DNA of 64,000 bases, from NCBI RefSeq assembly GCF_029892065.1, contig NZ_CP120374.1, positions 930,001 through 994,000 on the forward strand, written 5' to 3'. The first letter of the stretch is position 1. Each line of letters begins with the position of its first letter. Made by a program: the position numbers and the translations under genes. This document shows, piece after piece, positions 27,194 to 35,208 of this stretch. The stretch comes from Sinorhizobium garamanticum. Lineage in GTDB: Bacteria > Pseudomonadota > Alphaproteobacteria > Rhizobiales > Rhizobiaceae. The notes under the pieces were generated by a model. The model was not told the origin of the DNA, searched no databases, and worked only from the letters and a program-made list of their open reading frames with translations.

Positions 27194-28303
27194 TCATCTG
27201 CTTTGCATCCGCCGAGCCCATAGGTAGGCGCGCTCCGCCCAAGAAGCGATGCGCGCGCGAGCGCCTTCCGGCGATTTTAGGAAGGGACCCGCGGCTGTGA
27301 CGTCAAGGCCGTTGGTCCGCAGTTTGAAAGAGCTCACCCCGGGGTTGGCAGAGAGGTCTATTCCCCCCAAGTCGTACCAACGTGAGCCGCGCGTTTGTAA
27401 CACTTCAATCGTTCGCCAATGCAGGATGTAGGAAGCCCTTAGTTCACGCCCAAGGTCGGTGCTTGCCCCCGCAAGATATACCGCCACATCGCCATGAACA
27501 GCAATAATGCTTCCGGCAAGCGGTGCATTGTTCTGCTGAGCCAGCCCAACAATCAACCTGTCCTGAGCCGACAGCTTCTCCTGAATATCTGCAAAGAAAT
27601 TGGCGTTGAGATCGGCAGTGAAGCCCTTTCTCACTTGAAGAGCCTCAAGCATATGGCCAACTTGCTCGAAACGACACAGTTCCGTACCAAAGCTCACGTC
27701 AAGGCCGTTGCGCTCCGCAGTATTGAGGTTCCGCCGCCAATGACTGTGAAAGGACGACCGCATACGTTCTAAAGGCCGATCAAGGTCGATCAGCACTGTT
27801 CGGTATTGTCCACTTCCATCACATGCACGGAACCCGGCGCGCTCGAATCGCTGCGCGATAGCGTGGTTTCGCTCAGACAGATCGATTGGCACCGCAATGC
27901 GAAGCGCGAGACCACGACGCTGAACGTACTCTCGATCCAGCGCCTCAAGGCATATTTCAAGGCGTTCGAGGTCGTTGTCAGGGCCATGGCTCTTCCTAAC
28001 AAGGGGGCCGCCACTAATATAAGCCAGTCCTCCGCCTATGACCGGCAGCGCTTTGATGCGAACGTTTGCCAGCGCAAGGACATCACCGCCACTTTGGACG
28101 GCCACGTGTTCGCTGGCCGCGCCACGCTTTTTCGCCAACGCCTCGCTGTACGGCCACGTTTGACGGTAGTTGAAGTCCAAGAAATTCCGGACTACATACT
28201 CCCATTGTGAGCGATCAAGATGCTTGATGCTGGCGCGCGCGCCTGACACCGAACTTTCGCCGAGCAACGCGTTCATCGCTACTGTTTGATCCACCTGATC
28301 CAT
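27194..28303 (-). CDS. FemAB/GNAT-like acyl or aminoacyl transferase
   Basis: About 369 aa. Two tandem GNAT-like folds are suggested: an N-terminal half with WPYSEALAKKRG and a C-terminal half with the FemAB/BcsL-type motifs MRSSFHSHWRRNLNTAERNGL, AGSIIAVHGDVAVYLAGAS and SRWYDLGGIDLSANPGVSSF. Known relatives transfer amino acids or acyl groups to cell-wall or glycan precursors. Here it would decorate the polysaccharide with a non-sugar group. The ATG at 28303 is preferred; a TTG at 28372 would overlap the kinase-like gene by 26 bases. The substrate is unknown. Confidence 0.78.
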   Translation of the reverse strand: MDQVDQTVAMNALLGESSVSGARASIKHLDRSQWEYVVRNFLDFNYRQTWPYSEALAKKRGAASEHVAVQSGGDVLALANVRIKALPVIGGGLAYISGGPLVRKSHGPDNDLERLEICLEALDREYVQRRGLALRIAVPIDLSERNHAIAQRFERAGFRACDGSGQYRTVLIDLDRPLERMRSSFHSHWRRNLNTAERNGLDVSFGTELCRFEQVGHMLEALQVRKGFTADLNANFFADIQEKLSAQDRLIVGLAQQNNAPLAGSIIAVHGDVAVYLAGASTDLGRELRASYILHWRTIEVLQTRGSRWYDLGGIDLSANPGVSSFKLRTNGLDVTAAGPFLKSPEGARARIASWAERAYLWARRMQSR

Positions 28304-28346
28304 CCAAAATGACAGTGTTGAACTTCGGGAAAGCGGCGAAGGCGCT

Positions 28347-29114
28347 TCAGTAACCGTATTTTTCGGGAGCAAATCGGCACTTGTTCAAAACGACACCGAG
28401 CACGTTGGTCCTCTCGGACAATTCCTGCTCGCAGACATCGACCTCGCCAAGGGTGCTCTGCTCGGCTGCAGCGACAAGGATGACGCAGTCGACATTCGGC
28501 AGGAATGCCATGACGTCATCATTGGAGAGCATGGGCGGCATATCGAACAGGACGACGTCCGGGCACATCCTTTGCCGCATCTCCTGAAGCACTCTCACCG
28601 TCTCGCGGCTTTGCAATAGCTCCGCCGAAAACGACATGGCCTGGCTGTTGGCGCCGATTGCGAGATTGTCGTTGTGGCGCAGAAAAGCGTCGGCGATCTC
28701 GCGCTCCCCCTTCAGAAAACTCTCGATCGTTGACGGGGCGCTGACACCAAGCATCTTGGCAACCTGCGGCCGTTTCAGATCCAGATCGACCAGAACCGTG
28801 CGACATTCCCTCTGGTTCGCCAGGCTGAACGCCAGATTCAATGCGACAAAGGTCTTGCCGCATCCGGGTGTTGGCGACGTGATGGCAACCGTCGTCCAGC
28901 TGTGCTGCTGTAACTGCTGCAGCAGTTTGGTTCGCATCATATCGAATACGGCGTGTGCCGGGTTCAATCGGCTCGTTGTGACAATCCGGTTGCCGGCAGC
29001 GACACGTGCATCGGTTCGCAATGGCGGCAACGTCTCCCAAAGCGCGTCGCTTCCCGCCCGGCCCGGTCGTTCTGACGCGCATCGCTCCTGCAGGGATACT
29101 TTACGGTGTTCCAT
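28347..29114 (-). CDS. BY-kinase-like ATPase of the Wzc/CpsD type (stand-alone, short C-terminus)
   Basis: A 255-aa cytoplasmic ATPase. Walker A is TSPTPGCGKTFVALNLA, Walker A' is VLVDLDLKRPQVA and Walker B is VVLFDMPPML. This is the ATPase domain that controls Wzz-type co-polymerases in polysaccharide assembly. The C-terminus ends at RFAPEKYGY, with one tyrosine pair instead of the tyrosine-rich tail of Wzc or CpsD. Regulation by multi-site autophosphorylation is therefore doubtful. It sits 54 bases downstream of the GumC/Wzz-like gene, its obvious partner; in rhizobial ExoP the two are fused. Confidence 0.86.
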   Translation of the reverse strand: MEHRKVSLQERCASERPGRAGSDALWETLPPLRTDARVAAGNRIVTTSRLNPAHAVFDMMRTKLLQQLQQHSWTTVAITSPTPGCGKTFVALNLAFSLANQRECRTVLVDLDLKRPQVAKMLGVSAPSTIESFLKGEREIADAFLRHNDNLAIGANSQAMSFSAELLQSRETVRVLQEMRQRMCPDVVLFDMPPMLSNDDVMAFLPNVDCVILVAAAEQSTLGEVDVCEQELSERTNVLGVVLNKCRFAPEKYGY

Positions 29115-29168
29115 GTCTCACGCCCCGAATTTTGCATAAACGGCTCAGCTGTTGCCGGCTTTCCTTCG

Positions 29169-30728
29169 CTAGACCAACGCGGTAAGCCACTGATAGACAT
29201 TCTGAAATACGAGCGGTAGCGGCATGTAGAAGTAGTGCGCGGCCACCAGCGCCACCGGAGCGGCGGCGGCGGAGAACACCGCTGCCACGGTTCGCCTGAT
29301 GCGGATTCGGATCTCGTCTGCGGTCGAGATATACGGAATGGTAGCGAGCGGCTGGTGGTCGAGCATCCGCACGAGCTCGACGGGCCTGCGTATCGTCCCG
29401 TTGAAAAACTCAAGCAGCCCGATGAGCGCCACGGCCAAGCCCAATCCGCCCATCGCACCTAGGAGCACGATCCGGCGGCGCTTCGGACTCTCCGGATACT
29501 GCGGAGGAGTCGCCCGCTCGAGCACGGAGAAGCGACCTCCGTCGGCTCGCCGCTCGATCTGTTCACCGATCATCGCCTCGGCGCGTCTGGCGATTGCGGT
29601 ATTGTATTGCGTCTGCAGATTTGTGCGGTTCCGCTCGAGCGAATACAAAACGGTTTCGCTGTTGGGCGTCGCGCCAATCGATTTCGTCAGCTCGGCAATG
29701 CGCTGCGTGATCGCAGCCTTCTCCCGGCCGATCACCCGCAAACGCTCGTCGATAAATGACAGTTGCAGGTCGAGCCCGGAACGCTCTCCCCTATCGCTGG
29801 CCGAAGAAGGACTTTCCGTGGCTGGCCGTGAGCGCAGCGCAGCCTGCAACGAGGCGATGCGCGCACGAAGGGCCACGATGTTCTGGCTGTTTTCCGAAAA
29901 GATCGCGAGCTGCTCCGCAAGGGCGCGGTTCAGTTCCAGAAGCATCTGCTGTTCCGGTGTCGCTACGCTACCATCGACGGTTTGTCCTGTAAGGGCATAA
30001 CTCTCGACAAGATTGCTGCGCCTGGCGCGGAGATCGGACTCTTCGCGCTCGAGCGCGATCAATCTCTCCTGTTGGCTCGTTTGCAGGCTGCGCCGAAATT
30101 CAAGACTTTCAGGAAGCGTGTCCGCGTTCTCGTTCTTGTATCTCAGAATCTCGGCTTCGAGCCGATTCAAATCCGAGCCAAGCCTTCCGACCTCCCGGTC
30201 GAAGAATTTCACGGTGTCGGCAGCACGGCCGGTTCGTTGTTGCTGCTGTTTGAGCAGGATCAGGTCGACAAATTCGTTGACGACCCTTGCTGCCAGATCA
30301 GGATCGTCTGCGGTGAAGCTGACGCTTGCCACCGACGGCCCGGGGTCGCCATAGGGCGAGCGCAGTCCGATTTCTTCGAAGGCGATGCGGAACCGCATGT
30401 CGTCAACGATGTCTTGATCCGAAAGTTCGGCTTTCTCCGTGCCGTAGACCTCAAGCTTCCTGGCAAGCGCGAGAAGATCGTCGCGCGCGGTGATCTGCTG
30501 CCGAATGATCTGCAATTGTTGGGTGGCCTGTATCGGGACTGTCGATCGCGCCAGTTCCGCGGGGATCTGCGGAGCCTCTACAAGGATCTTGGCGCTGGCG
30601 CGATAAAGCGGCGGCAGGATGCTGGCTACAATGACGGCAAGCGCCAGCGCAGAACTGACGATCGCCACGAGATAAGGCAATCTTCTCAAAAGGATCGAAA
30701 TATAAAAGCGTGCATCCACGTCACTCAT
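29169..30728 (-). CDS. Polysaccharide co-polymerase, Wzz/GumC/ExoP N-terminal type
   Basis: A 519-aa inner-membrane chain-length regulator. TM1 lies at about residues 18 to 38 (LVAIVSSALALAVIVASIL). A long periplasmic region with coiled coil (about 180 to 370) follows, then the GNVR-like stretch TNLQTQYNTAIARRAEAM and the Pro-rich PPQYPESPKRRRI before TM2 (about 420 to 440). A third hydrophobic segment near residues 485 to 505 is unusual, because the cytoplasmic ATPase domain of ExoP is replaced by this short tail. The ATPase is encoded separately at 28347. It should bridge Wzy and the ExoF-like export protein. Confidence 0.88.
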   Translation of the reverse strand: MSDVDARFYISILLRRLPYLVAIVSSALALAVIVASILPPLYRASAKILVEAPQIPAELARSTVPIQATQQLQIIRQQITARDDLLALARKLEVYGTEKAELSDQDIVDDMRFRIAFEEIGLRSPYGDPGPSVASVSFTADDPDLAARVVNEFVDLILLKQQQQRTGRAADTVKFFDREVGRLGSDLNRLEAEILRYKNENADTLPESLEFRRSLQTSQQERLIALEREESDLRARRSNLVESYALTGQTVDGSVATPEQQMLLELNRALAEQLAIFSENSQNIVALRARIASLQAALRSRPATESPSSASDRGERSGLDLQLSFIDERLRVIGREKAAITQRIAELTKSIGATPNSETVLYSLERNRTNLQTQYNTAIARRAEAMIGEQIERRADGGRFSVLERATPPQYPESPKRRRIVLLGAMGGLGLAVALIGLLEFFNGTIRRPVELVRMLDHQPLATIPYISTADEIRIRIRRTVAAVFSAAAAPVALVAAHYFYMPLPLVFQNVYQWLTALV

Positions 30729-30989
30729 TCGAACACCTGAATCTGAAACCAGACGCCGGTGTCATTGTCAGGCGGTTATGGCTGAGGCGATAGATCGTCA
30801 ATGGTGCATGACCTGTACCCAGCCACCTGCAGAGCTAGTTCTTTTGTCTAGGGTATGTTCATTTGCATTCGAGGCCAGCTCGCCTGAAAAAGGCGGGGTC
30901 TGGCTGATCTCGGCGGCGAGCACACGGCGGCCTCGGCCCGTCGACGTGATGACGTCAAGCCACTGTCATCGTCGTCTCATTAGGCACGG

Positions 30990-32465
30990 TCAGTTTCGGG
31001 GAGCCAGATGACGACGGCGCGCGCGGCGGCTGGGTTGCGCCGCTTGGCGCCGAGCACCCGCCGCAGCAGACCCTCGCCTCCACGGCGGTTTCTCAAGGGC
31101 ACGCCGCTCCGGCTCATCTGACTGCGTCGCTGCGATGCTGTCACGATTCCTGTTGCCGAAAAACCAGACGCCGCTGCCCATCAGGTATAGGAACCATGCA
31201 TACGGGGCAGCCCATAAATGAACTGTGGTTCCACCGACGAAGAAGGTCGTCATGCAGATGAGATATGCAACACGGTACTCGCGCGAAATTTCGTCGCCGG
31301 TTCTCTCGTACGCGACTTTGAGAGTAATCCAGAAAAACGATCCGAGAATGAAAGTCAAAGCCGGCAGCCCATACCTCATCGCGGTCAGAAGCCAGAAATT
31401 GTCGACGCTGTCAGGAGCCATCCATGCCGGTCGCACCCAATCACCGAATCCAATCCCGAAGAGCGGGTGATTGAGCACCGAAGCGGATCCGTACTCCCAT
31501 ATCCAAAGACGGAACCAACCCGTCTCCTTATCGAAGGTGAAGTAGTGGATGTAGAACTGGATGGGCGTCTGGTTGGACCCAAGTTCAACGGCAAGATAGC
31601 CCGCGAGCAAGAGACCCCAAAGGATCTTCCATCTGTTCTTGTACTGCCTCAGCAGCCAGTTCCAACAGATCAGCGCGCCCTGCAGGACGAGTCCGGCTAT
31701 GGGTGCTGACGACATTGAGAGGACTGTCGTTCCGACGACAACGGCTGTAAGCCATCTCCGCAAGCCGCCCCCTCGGTCTTCGCCCGCGGCGAAAAGCGTC
31801 AACGCAACCATGCTCCCACAAAAAAGACCAAAGGTTATGGAATGCGCGAACGGCCCCTGGACCCGCCAGAATCCCATCCGCGGCTCATTCATCGTAACCT
31901 CAACTGTGGGGAAGAACATGCCGAATGCGGACAGGATCAGCTTGCTGCCCGTAATCCATTCATAGACCGCGAATGGAAAGAGGAGGAATATGAGCTTCGC
32001 CATCAGATGGGTCATGTTCCTGAAGCTCTCGGCGTCGCGAACGTAGCATCGCGCCAGGAGATAGGCGCCTACGGTCTCGACGAACATGATGCCACCGGGT
32101 TCGATCGCCGCCGCGAAGCCATGATTGACCGCCACGCTGATCCATGCCCAAAGGCAAAACAGGATCACGCCGATGTCAGCGACATTGATGCGGCCCGCCT
32201 GGCCAAGTAGCCACATGACCAAGCACGGGGCCACTAAGACCAAGAGAACGATGCGGTAGGGCGCCATGCTCAATGGACCCATCGGTATGATCCAGGGAAT
32301 AATCAGGCTCACAAGGAAAACCGTGACCGGCCATGGCAGTCTCGCACCCTGCGACCGAGTTGCCGCTTTGCGGACCCTTAGTGTCTTTCGCTCAGCGTTT
32401 GTGAAAGGCAGCAGGGGCAAGGTGCTTGCCAGACGACCTGTCCTGGGCTGATACGGTTCTGCCAT
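30990..32465 (-). CDS. Polysaccharide polymerase / O-antigen ligase family membrane protein (Wzy-like)
   Basis: A 491-aa polytopic protein with about 10 to 12 transmembrane segments (for example VTVFLVSLIIPWIIPMGPL, IVLLVLVAPCLVMWLL, WFLYLMGSGVWFFG). A large periplasmic loop contains HPLFGIGFGDW, the weak signature of the O-antigen ligase/polymerase group. It should polymerise flipped repeat units. GGAAGG stands before the ATG. The C-terminal 50 residues are very basic and probably cytoplasmic. It is the first gene of the leftward Wzy-Wzz-ATPase-FemAB group, with 261 bases before Wzz. Confidence 0.82.
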   Translation of the reverse strand: MAEPYQPRTGRLASTLPLLPFTNAERKTLRVRKAATRSQGARLPWPVTVFLVSLIIPWIIPMGPLSMAPYRIVLLVLVAPCLVMWLLGQAGRINVADIGVILFCLWAWISVAVNHGFAAAIEPGGIMFVETVGAYLLARCYVRDAESFRNMTHLMAKLIFLLFPFAVYEWITGSKLILSAFGMFFPTVEVTMNEPRMGFWRVQGPFAHSITFGLFCGSMVALTLFAAGEDRGGGLRRWLTAVVVGTTVLSMSSAPIAGLVLQGALICWNWLLRQYKNRWKILWGLLLAGYLAVELGSNQTPIQFYIHYFTFDKETGWFRLWIWEYGSASVLNHPLFGIGFGDWVRPAWMAPDSVDNFWLLTAMRYGLPALTFILGSFFWITLKVAYERTGDEISREYRVAYLICMTTFFVGGTTVHLWAAPYAWFLYLMGSGVWFFGNRNRDSIAATQSDEPERRALEKPPWRRGSAAAGARRQAAQPSRRARRRHLAPRN

Positions 32466-32775
32466 TCTCGCACCTTCCGAAGCACCAAATGGAACGCCCC
32501 AGCCCTTCCCGAGCAGCGCTTACCCATCCGGCCCCTTTGGGATGGCCGGTGCGTCGCCTCTACTGCCGCCGAGATTATACGCAAGTTGATCAGCGGCGCG
32601 ATTGAACCATCTTGAGCATACCGGCTCATCCGAACGGAGAAGCCTGTCTGACCTTTTCTTGCCCCCACTTCGGCCGGTACGATGAGACGCGGTTGCTCGG
32701 CCTTGGCGATCGCCACGTCAGGGATTTGTTTGGCGACGACTTTCTTTCACATGTTCGACGGTAGGAGCGCACCTG
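32466..32775. promoter_or_regulatory. Divergent intergenic region between wzy-like and beta-helix genes
   Basis: About 310 bases with starts pointing outward on both sides. GGAG lies 10 bases before the ATG at 32776. I see no clear promoter boxes, repeats or open frames with protein character. Confidence 0.4.
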
Positions 32776-33798
32776 ATGACGTTGTTACGTGGAAGCTTGC
32801 CTGCCCTTGCAGTCAGTGGCGAAGAACCGAAATCATCCAGTGCGACGATCGCAAACTCCGCATGGTCGGGCAACTACGCGACGCACTCGAGTCGGGTGCG
32901 ATCGCGCGGGGGCGCTCGCCCTTTGGCGCGGGCATCGACGGTGGCCGCGGTCGGCATCACCCTTCTATTCATGCTTGAGGCCACTGCCTCCGGTCGGGAC
33001 ACATTCCCGACGCAGGCGTCGGCCGGGACCCCACCGGGTTGGATACCCACAAAGTCGATTGTCGGCGACTATTGGGTTCGCACACCTGGGACGGTGATTG
33101 AGGATCTGCAGATCACCGATGGGGATCTGATAATCGACGCACCCAACGTCACGGTGCGTCGGGTGGAGCTTCGCGGCGGCCGCATCGATAATCTGCCCGG
33201 TACGCGGTGCCGCAATGGCCTGGTCATCGAGGATACGACGGTTACGCGGTCCGCGCGGGAGACCAGGGATTCCAACCAGCCGGTAATCGGCACAGGAGGT
33301 TATACTGCGCGCAATGTGAAGATCGACAACGTGCCCGAGGGATTCCGCGTCGGCGGCGGCAGTGATGACGGGTGCGGACCGGTCATCATCGAGGACACTT
33401 ATGTACGTATCGTACCGCCGGACGTGTGCCGAGACTGGCACGGTGACGGTATCCAGGGGTATGACGGCCCCCCGCTAACCGTCCGCAACGTTGCACTCAA
33501 GCTCGTTGAAGTCCACGACTGCGGGGGTACCGCTCCCTTCTTCTACCCCCACAGCCAGGGCAACTCCTCCGTCGAGATCGATCGTCTGCTCGTCGATGGC
33601 GGGGGTTACCCATTCCGGCTCGGCATGCGGGGATCTGTCAGAAATCTGAAGATTGTCGACAACTCCTGGGGATACGGACCGATCGACGTCAAGTGCGCTG
33701 TCGTGACCACTTGGGACGCCAAAATCGTGGTCCTTGACGCTCAAGGCCAACCCATAGACCTGCGCATGCAACCCTGCAACACGGAAGACGGAGGCTGA
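32776..33798 (+). CDS. Right-handed parallel beta-helix protein with N-terminal signal anchor
   Basis: A 340-aa protein. A basic N-terminus is followed by one hydrophobic segment at about residues 54 to 72 (VAAVGITLLFMLEATASG). The remainder is a run of short beta strands typical of pectate-lyase-like helices: TVIEDLQITDGDLIIDAPN, VTVRRVELRGGRIDNL, NGLVIEDTTV, VIIEDTYVRI, HGDGIQGYDGPPLTVRNVAL. It could be a lyase or hydrolase for the secreted polymer, or a carbohydrate-binding protein; no catalytic residues can be assigned. The HGDGIQG style recalls actinobacterial secreted proteins. It is followed 28 bases later by a glycosyltransferase and probably shares its transcript. Confidence 0.7.
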   Translation: MTLLRGSLPALAVSGEEPKSSSATIANSAWSGNYATHSSRVRSRGGARPLARASTVAAVGITLLFMLEATASGRDTFPTQASAGTPPGWIPTKSIVGDYWVRTPGTVIEDLQITDGDLIIDAPNVTVRRVELRGGRIDNLPGTRCRNGLVIEDTTVTRSARETRDSNQPVIGTGGYTARNVKIDNVPEGFRVGGGSDDGCGPVIIEDTYVRIVPPDVCRDWHGDGIQGYDGPPLTVRNVALKLVEVHDCGGTAPFFYPHSQGNSSVEIDRLLVDGGGYPFRLGMRGSVRNLKIVDNSWGYGPIDVKCAVVTTWDAKIVVLDAQGQPIDLRMQPCNTEDGG

Positions 33799-33826
33799 CC
33801 AATGGGCATCCACCTGGAGCAACACC

Positions 33827-34705
33827 ATGCGCATCGGTCTTGATCACATCCTGCTCACTCGGTTCAACCTACCCTCGCCAGGTATCGAGAGCCTGATCCG
33901 GGCGAAGGAGGGGTGGCTGCGCGAACGCATCGATCTCTTCGAGCAGTACTGTTTGCCGTCGGTCGCAGCCCAGACGAACCAGAACTTCAGGTGGATTGTT
34001 TATTTCGACCCGGCAAGCCCCGAATGGCTGAAAAACCGGATCGTCCGTCATGTCGAGTCCGGAATGTTCACGCCGATCTACCGCGAGTCGGTCTCGCGCG
34101 AGGAGATGATCGGTGACATTCGAGGCGTGATCGATCGCCAACACGAGGTACTCATCACAACCAACCTGGACAACGACGACGGCATCGCGATCGATTTCGT
34201 GGACAGGGTGCAGTCGGTCGTCCCCCCTTGTGAACGCGTCGCCATCTACGTTGTGAACGGACTGATTAGGCGGGGCGACCGAGTGTACCTGCGCCGAGAC
34301 ACCCGCAACGCCTTCAACTCGGTGAGAGAGACGTGGTCTTCGCCAGTGACCAGTTGGTCCGCGTGGCACACGGAGTTGGGCGATCTCATGCCCGTTGTCG
34401 AGATCGACGGCTATCCCGGATGGCTGCAAGTCGTCCACGGTTCGAATGTCAGCAATCGTGTAAGGGGTCGCCTCGTTTCCCCTCTTCCTGTCCGAAAACT
34501 GTTTGGCAGGCTGCTCGATGGCGTAGGCGAGCCTGGTAGATTGGATCTAGGGCGTGACCGTTTGATATCGCTCCCGGCACGCTTCATCCGGGAGTGCGGC
34601 AGGGCCGTGGCAAAGCGTATAGTGTTGAGGACACTCGGCCGCGACGGTCTCGGCAGTGTCAAGCTTCTGTGGAAATCGAGATTCGGGCTGTTACCGAAAT
34701 CTTGA
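33827..34705 (+). CDS. Putative rhamnosyltransferase-like glycosyltransferase
   Basis: A 292-aa protein that I place in the putative rhamnosyltransferase family (PF11316-like). HILLTRFNLPSPGIESL at the start, WLRERIDLFEQYCLPSVAAQ, NFRWIVYFDPASPEWLK, and VLITTNLDNDDGIAIDFVD (with the DNDD metal site) are the recognisable features. WLQVVHGSNVSNRVRG near the C-terminal third is also typical. It has no membrane segment. dTDP-rhamnose from rmlACBD is a possible donor. It is adjacent to the beta-helix gene and is the last gene of the polysaccharide locus. Confidence 0.7.
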   Translation: MRIGLDHILLTRFNLPSPGIESLIRAKEGWLRERIDLFEQYCLPSVAAQTNQNFRWIVYFDPASPEWLKNRIVRHVESGMFTPIYRESVSREEMIGDIRGVIDRQHEVLITTNLDNDDGIAIDFVDRVQSVVPPCERVAIYVVNGLIRRGDRVYLRRDTRNAFNSVRETWSSPVTSWSAWHTELGDLMPVVEIDGYPGWLQVVHGSNVSNRVRGRLVSPLPVRKLFGRLLDGVGEPGRLDLGRDRLISLPARFIRECGRAVAKRIVLRTLGRDGLGSVKLLWKSRFGLLPKS

Positions 34706-34779
34706 CGATACGACCTGTCGGTCGGGCCGCCCTCATCACGGGATCGCGCCAACCAAAAAATCATGACGATTATGGGCCG

Positions 34780-34840
34780 TTACAGCGCCGTGCGTCTTTT
34801 AAGACGCACAAAGGTCGCTGTAGCACTTTGAATTGCTGAA
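34780..34840. repeat. Rhizobial intergenic palindromic element, copy 3 (large hairpin only)
   Basis: TTACAGCG pairs with CGCTGTAG, and the inner TGCGTCTT pairs with AAGACGCA. The trailing CACTTTGAATTGCTGAAT matches the linker of the other copies, but the second hairpin is missing. It stands 74 bases past the last polysaccharide gene and may act as its 3' end. The rest of the 34706-35208 gap shows nothing else I can support. Confidence 0.7.
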
Positions 34841-35208
34841 TGGGGGGCGGATGGCCACCCATGCTCTTTCTCGTCCCGCTCTATTTCGCGTCGGCGTCGT
34901 GTCGGCTTGGAAACCAAACAGCCTTGCGCCAGGCCCTCGCATCGTACACCTGACGACACGCTGGAGACCTGATCCGGTGACGGCCTGACAGCGTGTGGCG
35001 CAGGCTACTGTCCGAGTTGACCGGCTGCCGCAAGCTGCATCACGGAACGGTAATCACATCGGTGGAGGGACGCGTCCGCGGCTACCGACTTTGGCAGAAG
35101 GATGCACACCGATTGGTGTCGTTCACTGAAGGCCAAAAGCTGGCAAAATCAGCCTTTGCAGAAACTTAGGTCCATTCGATCGCAAAGGGTAATCGGGGGC
35201 GGTGCGCT

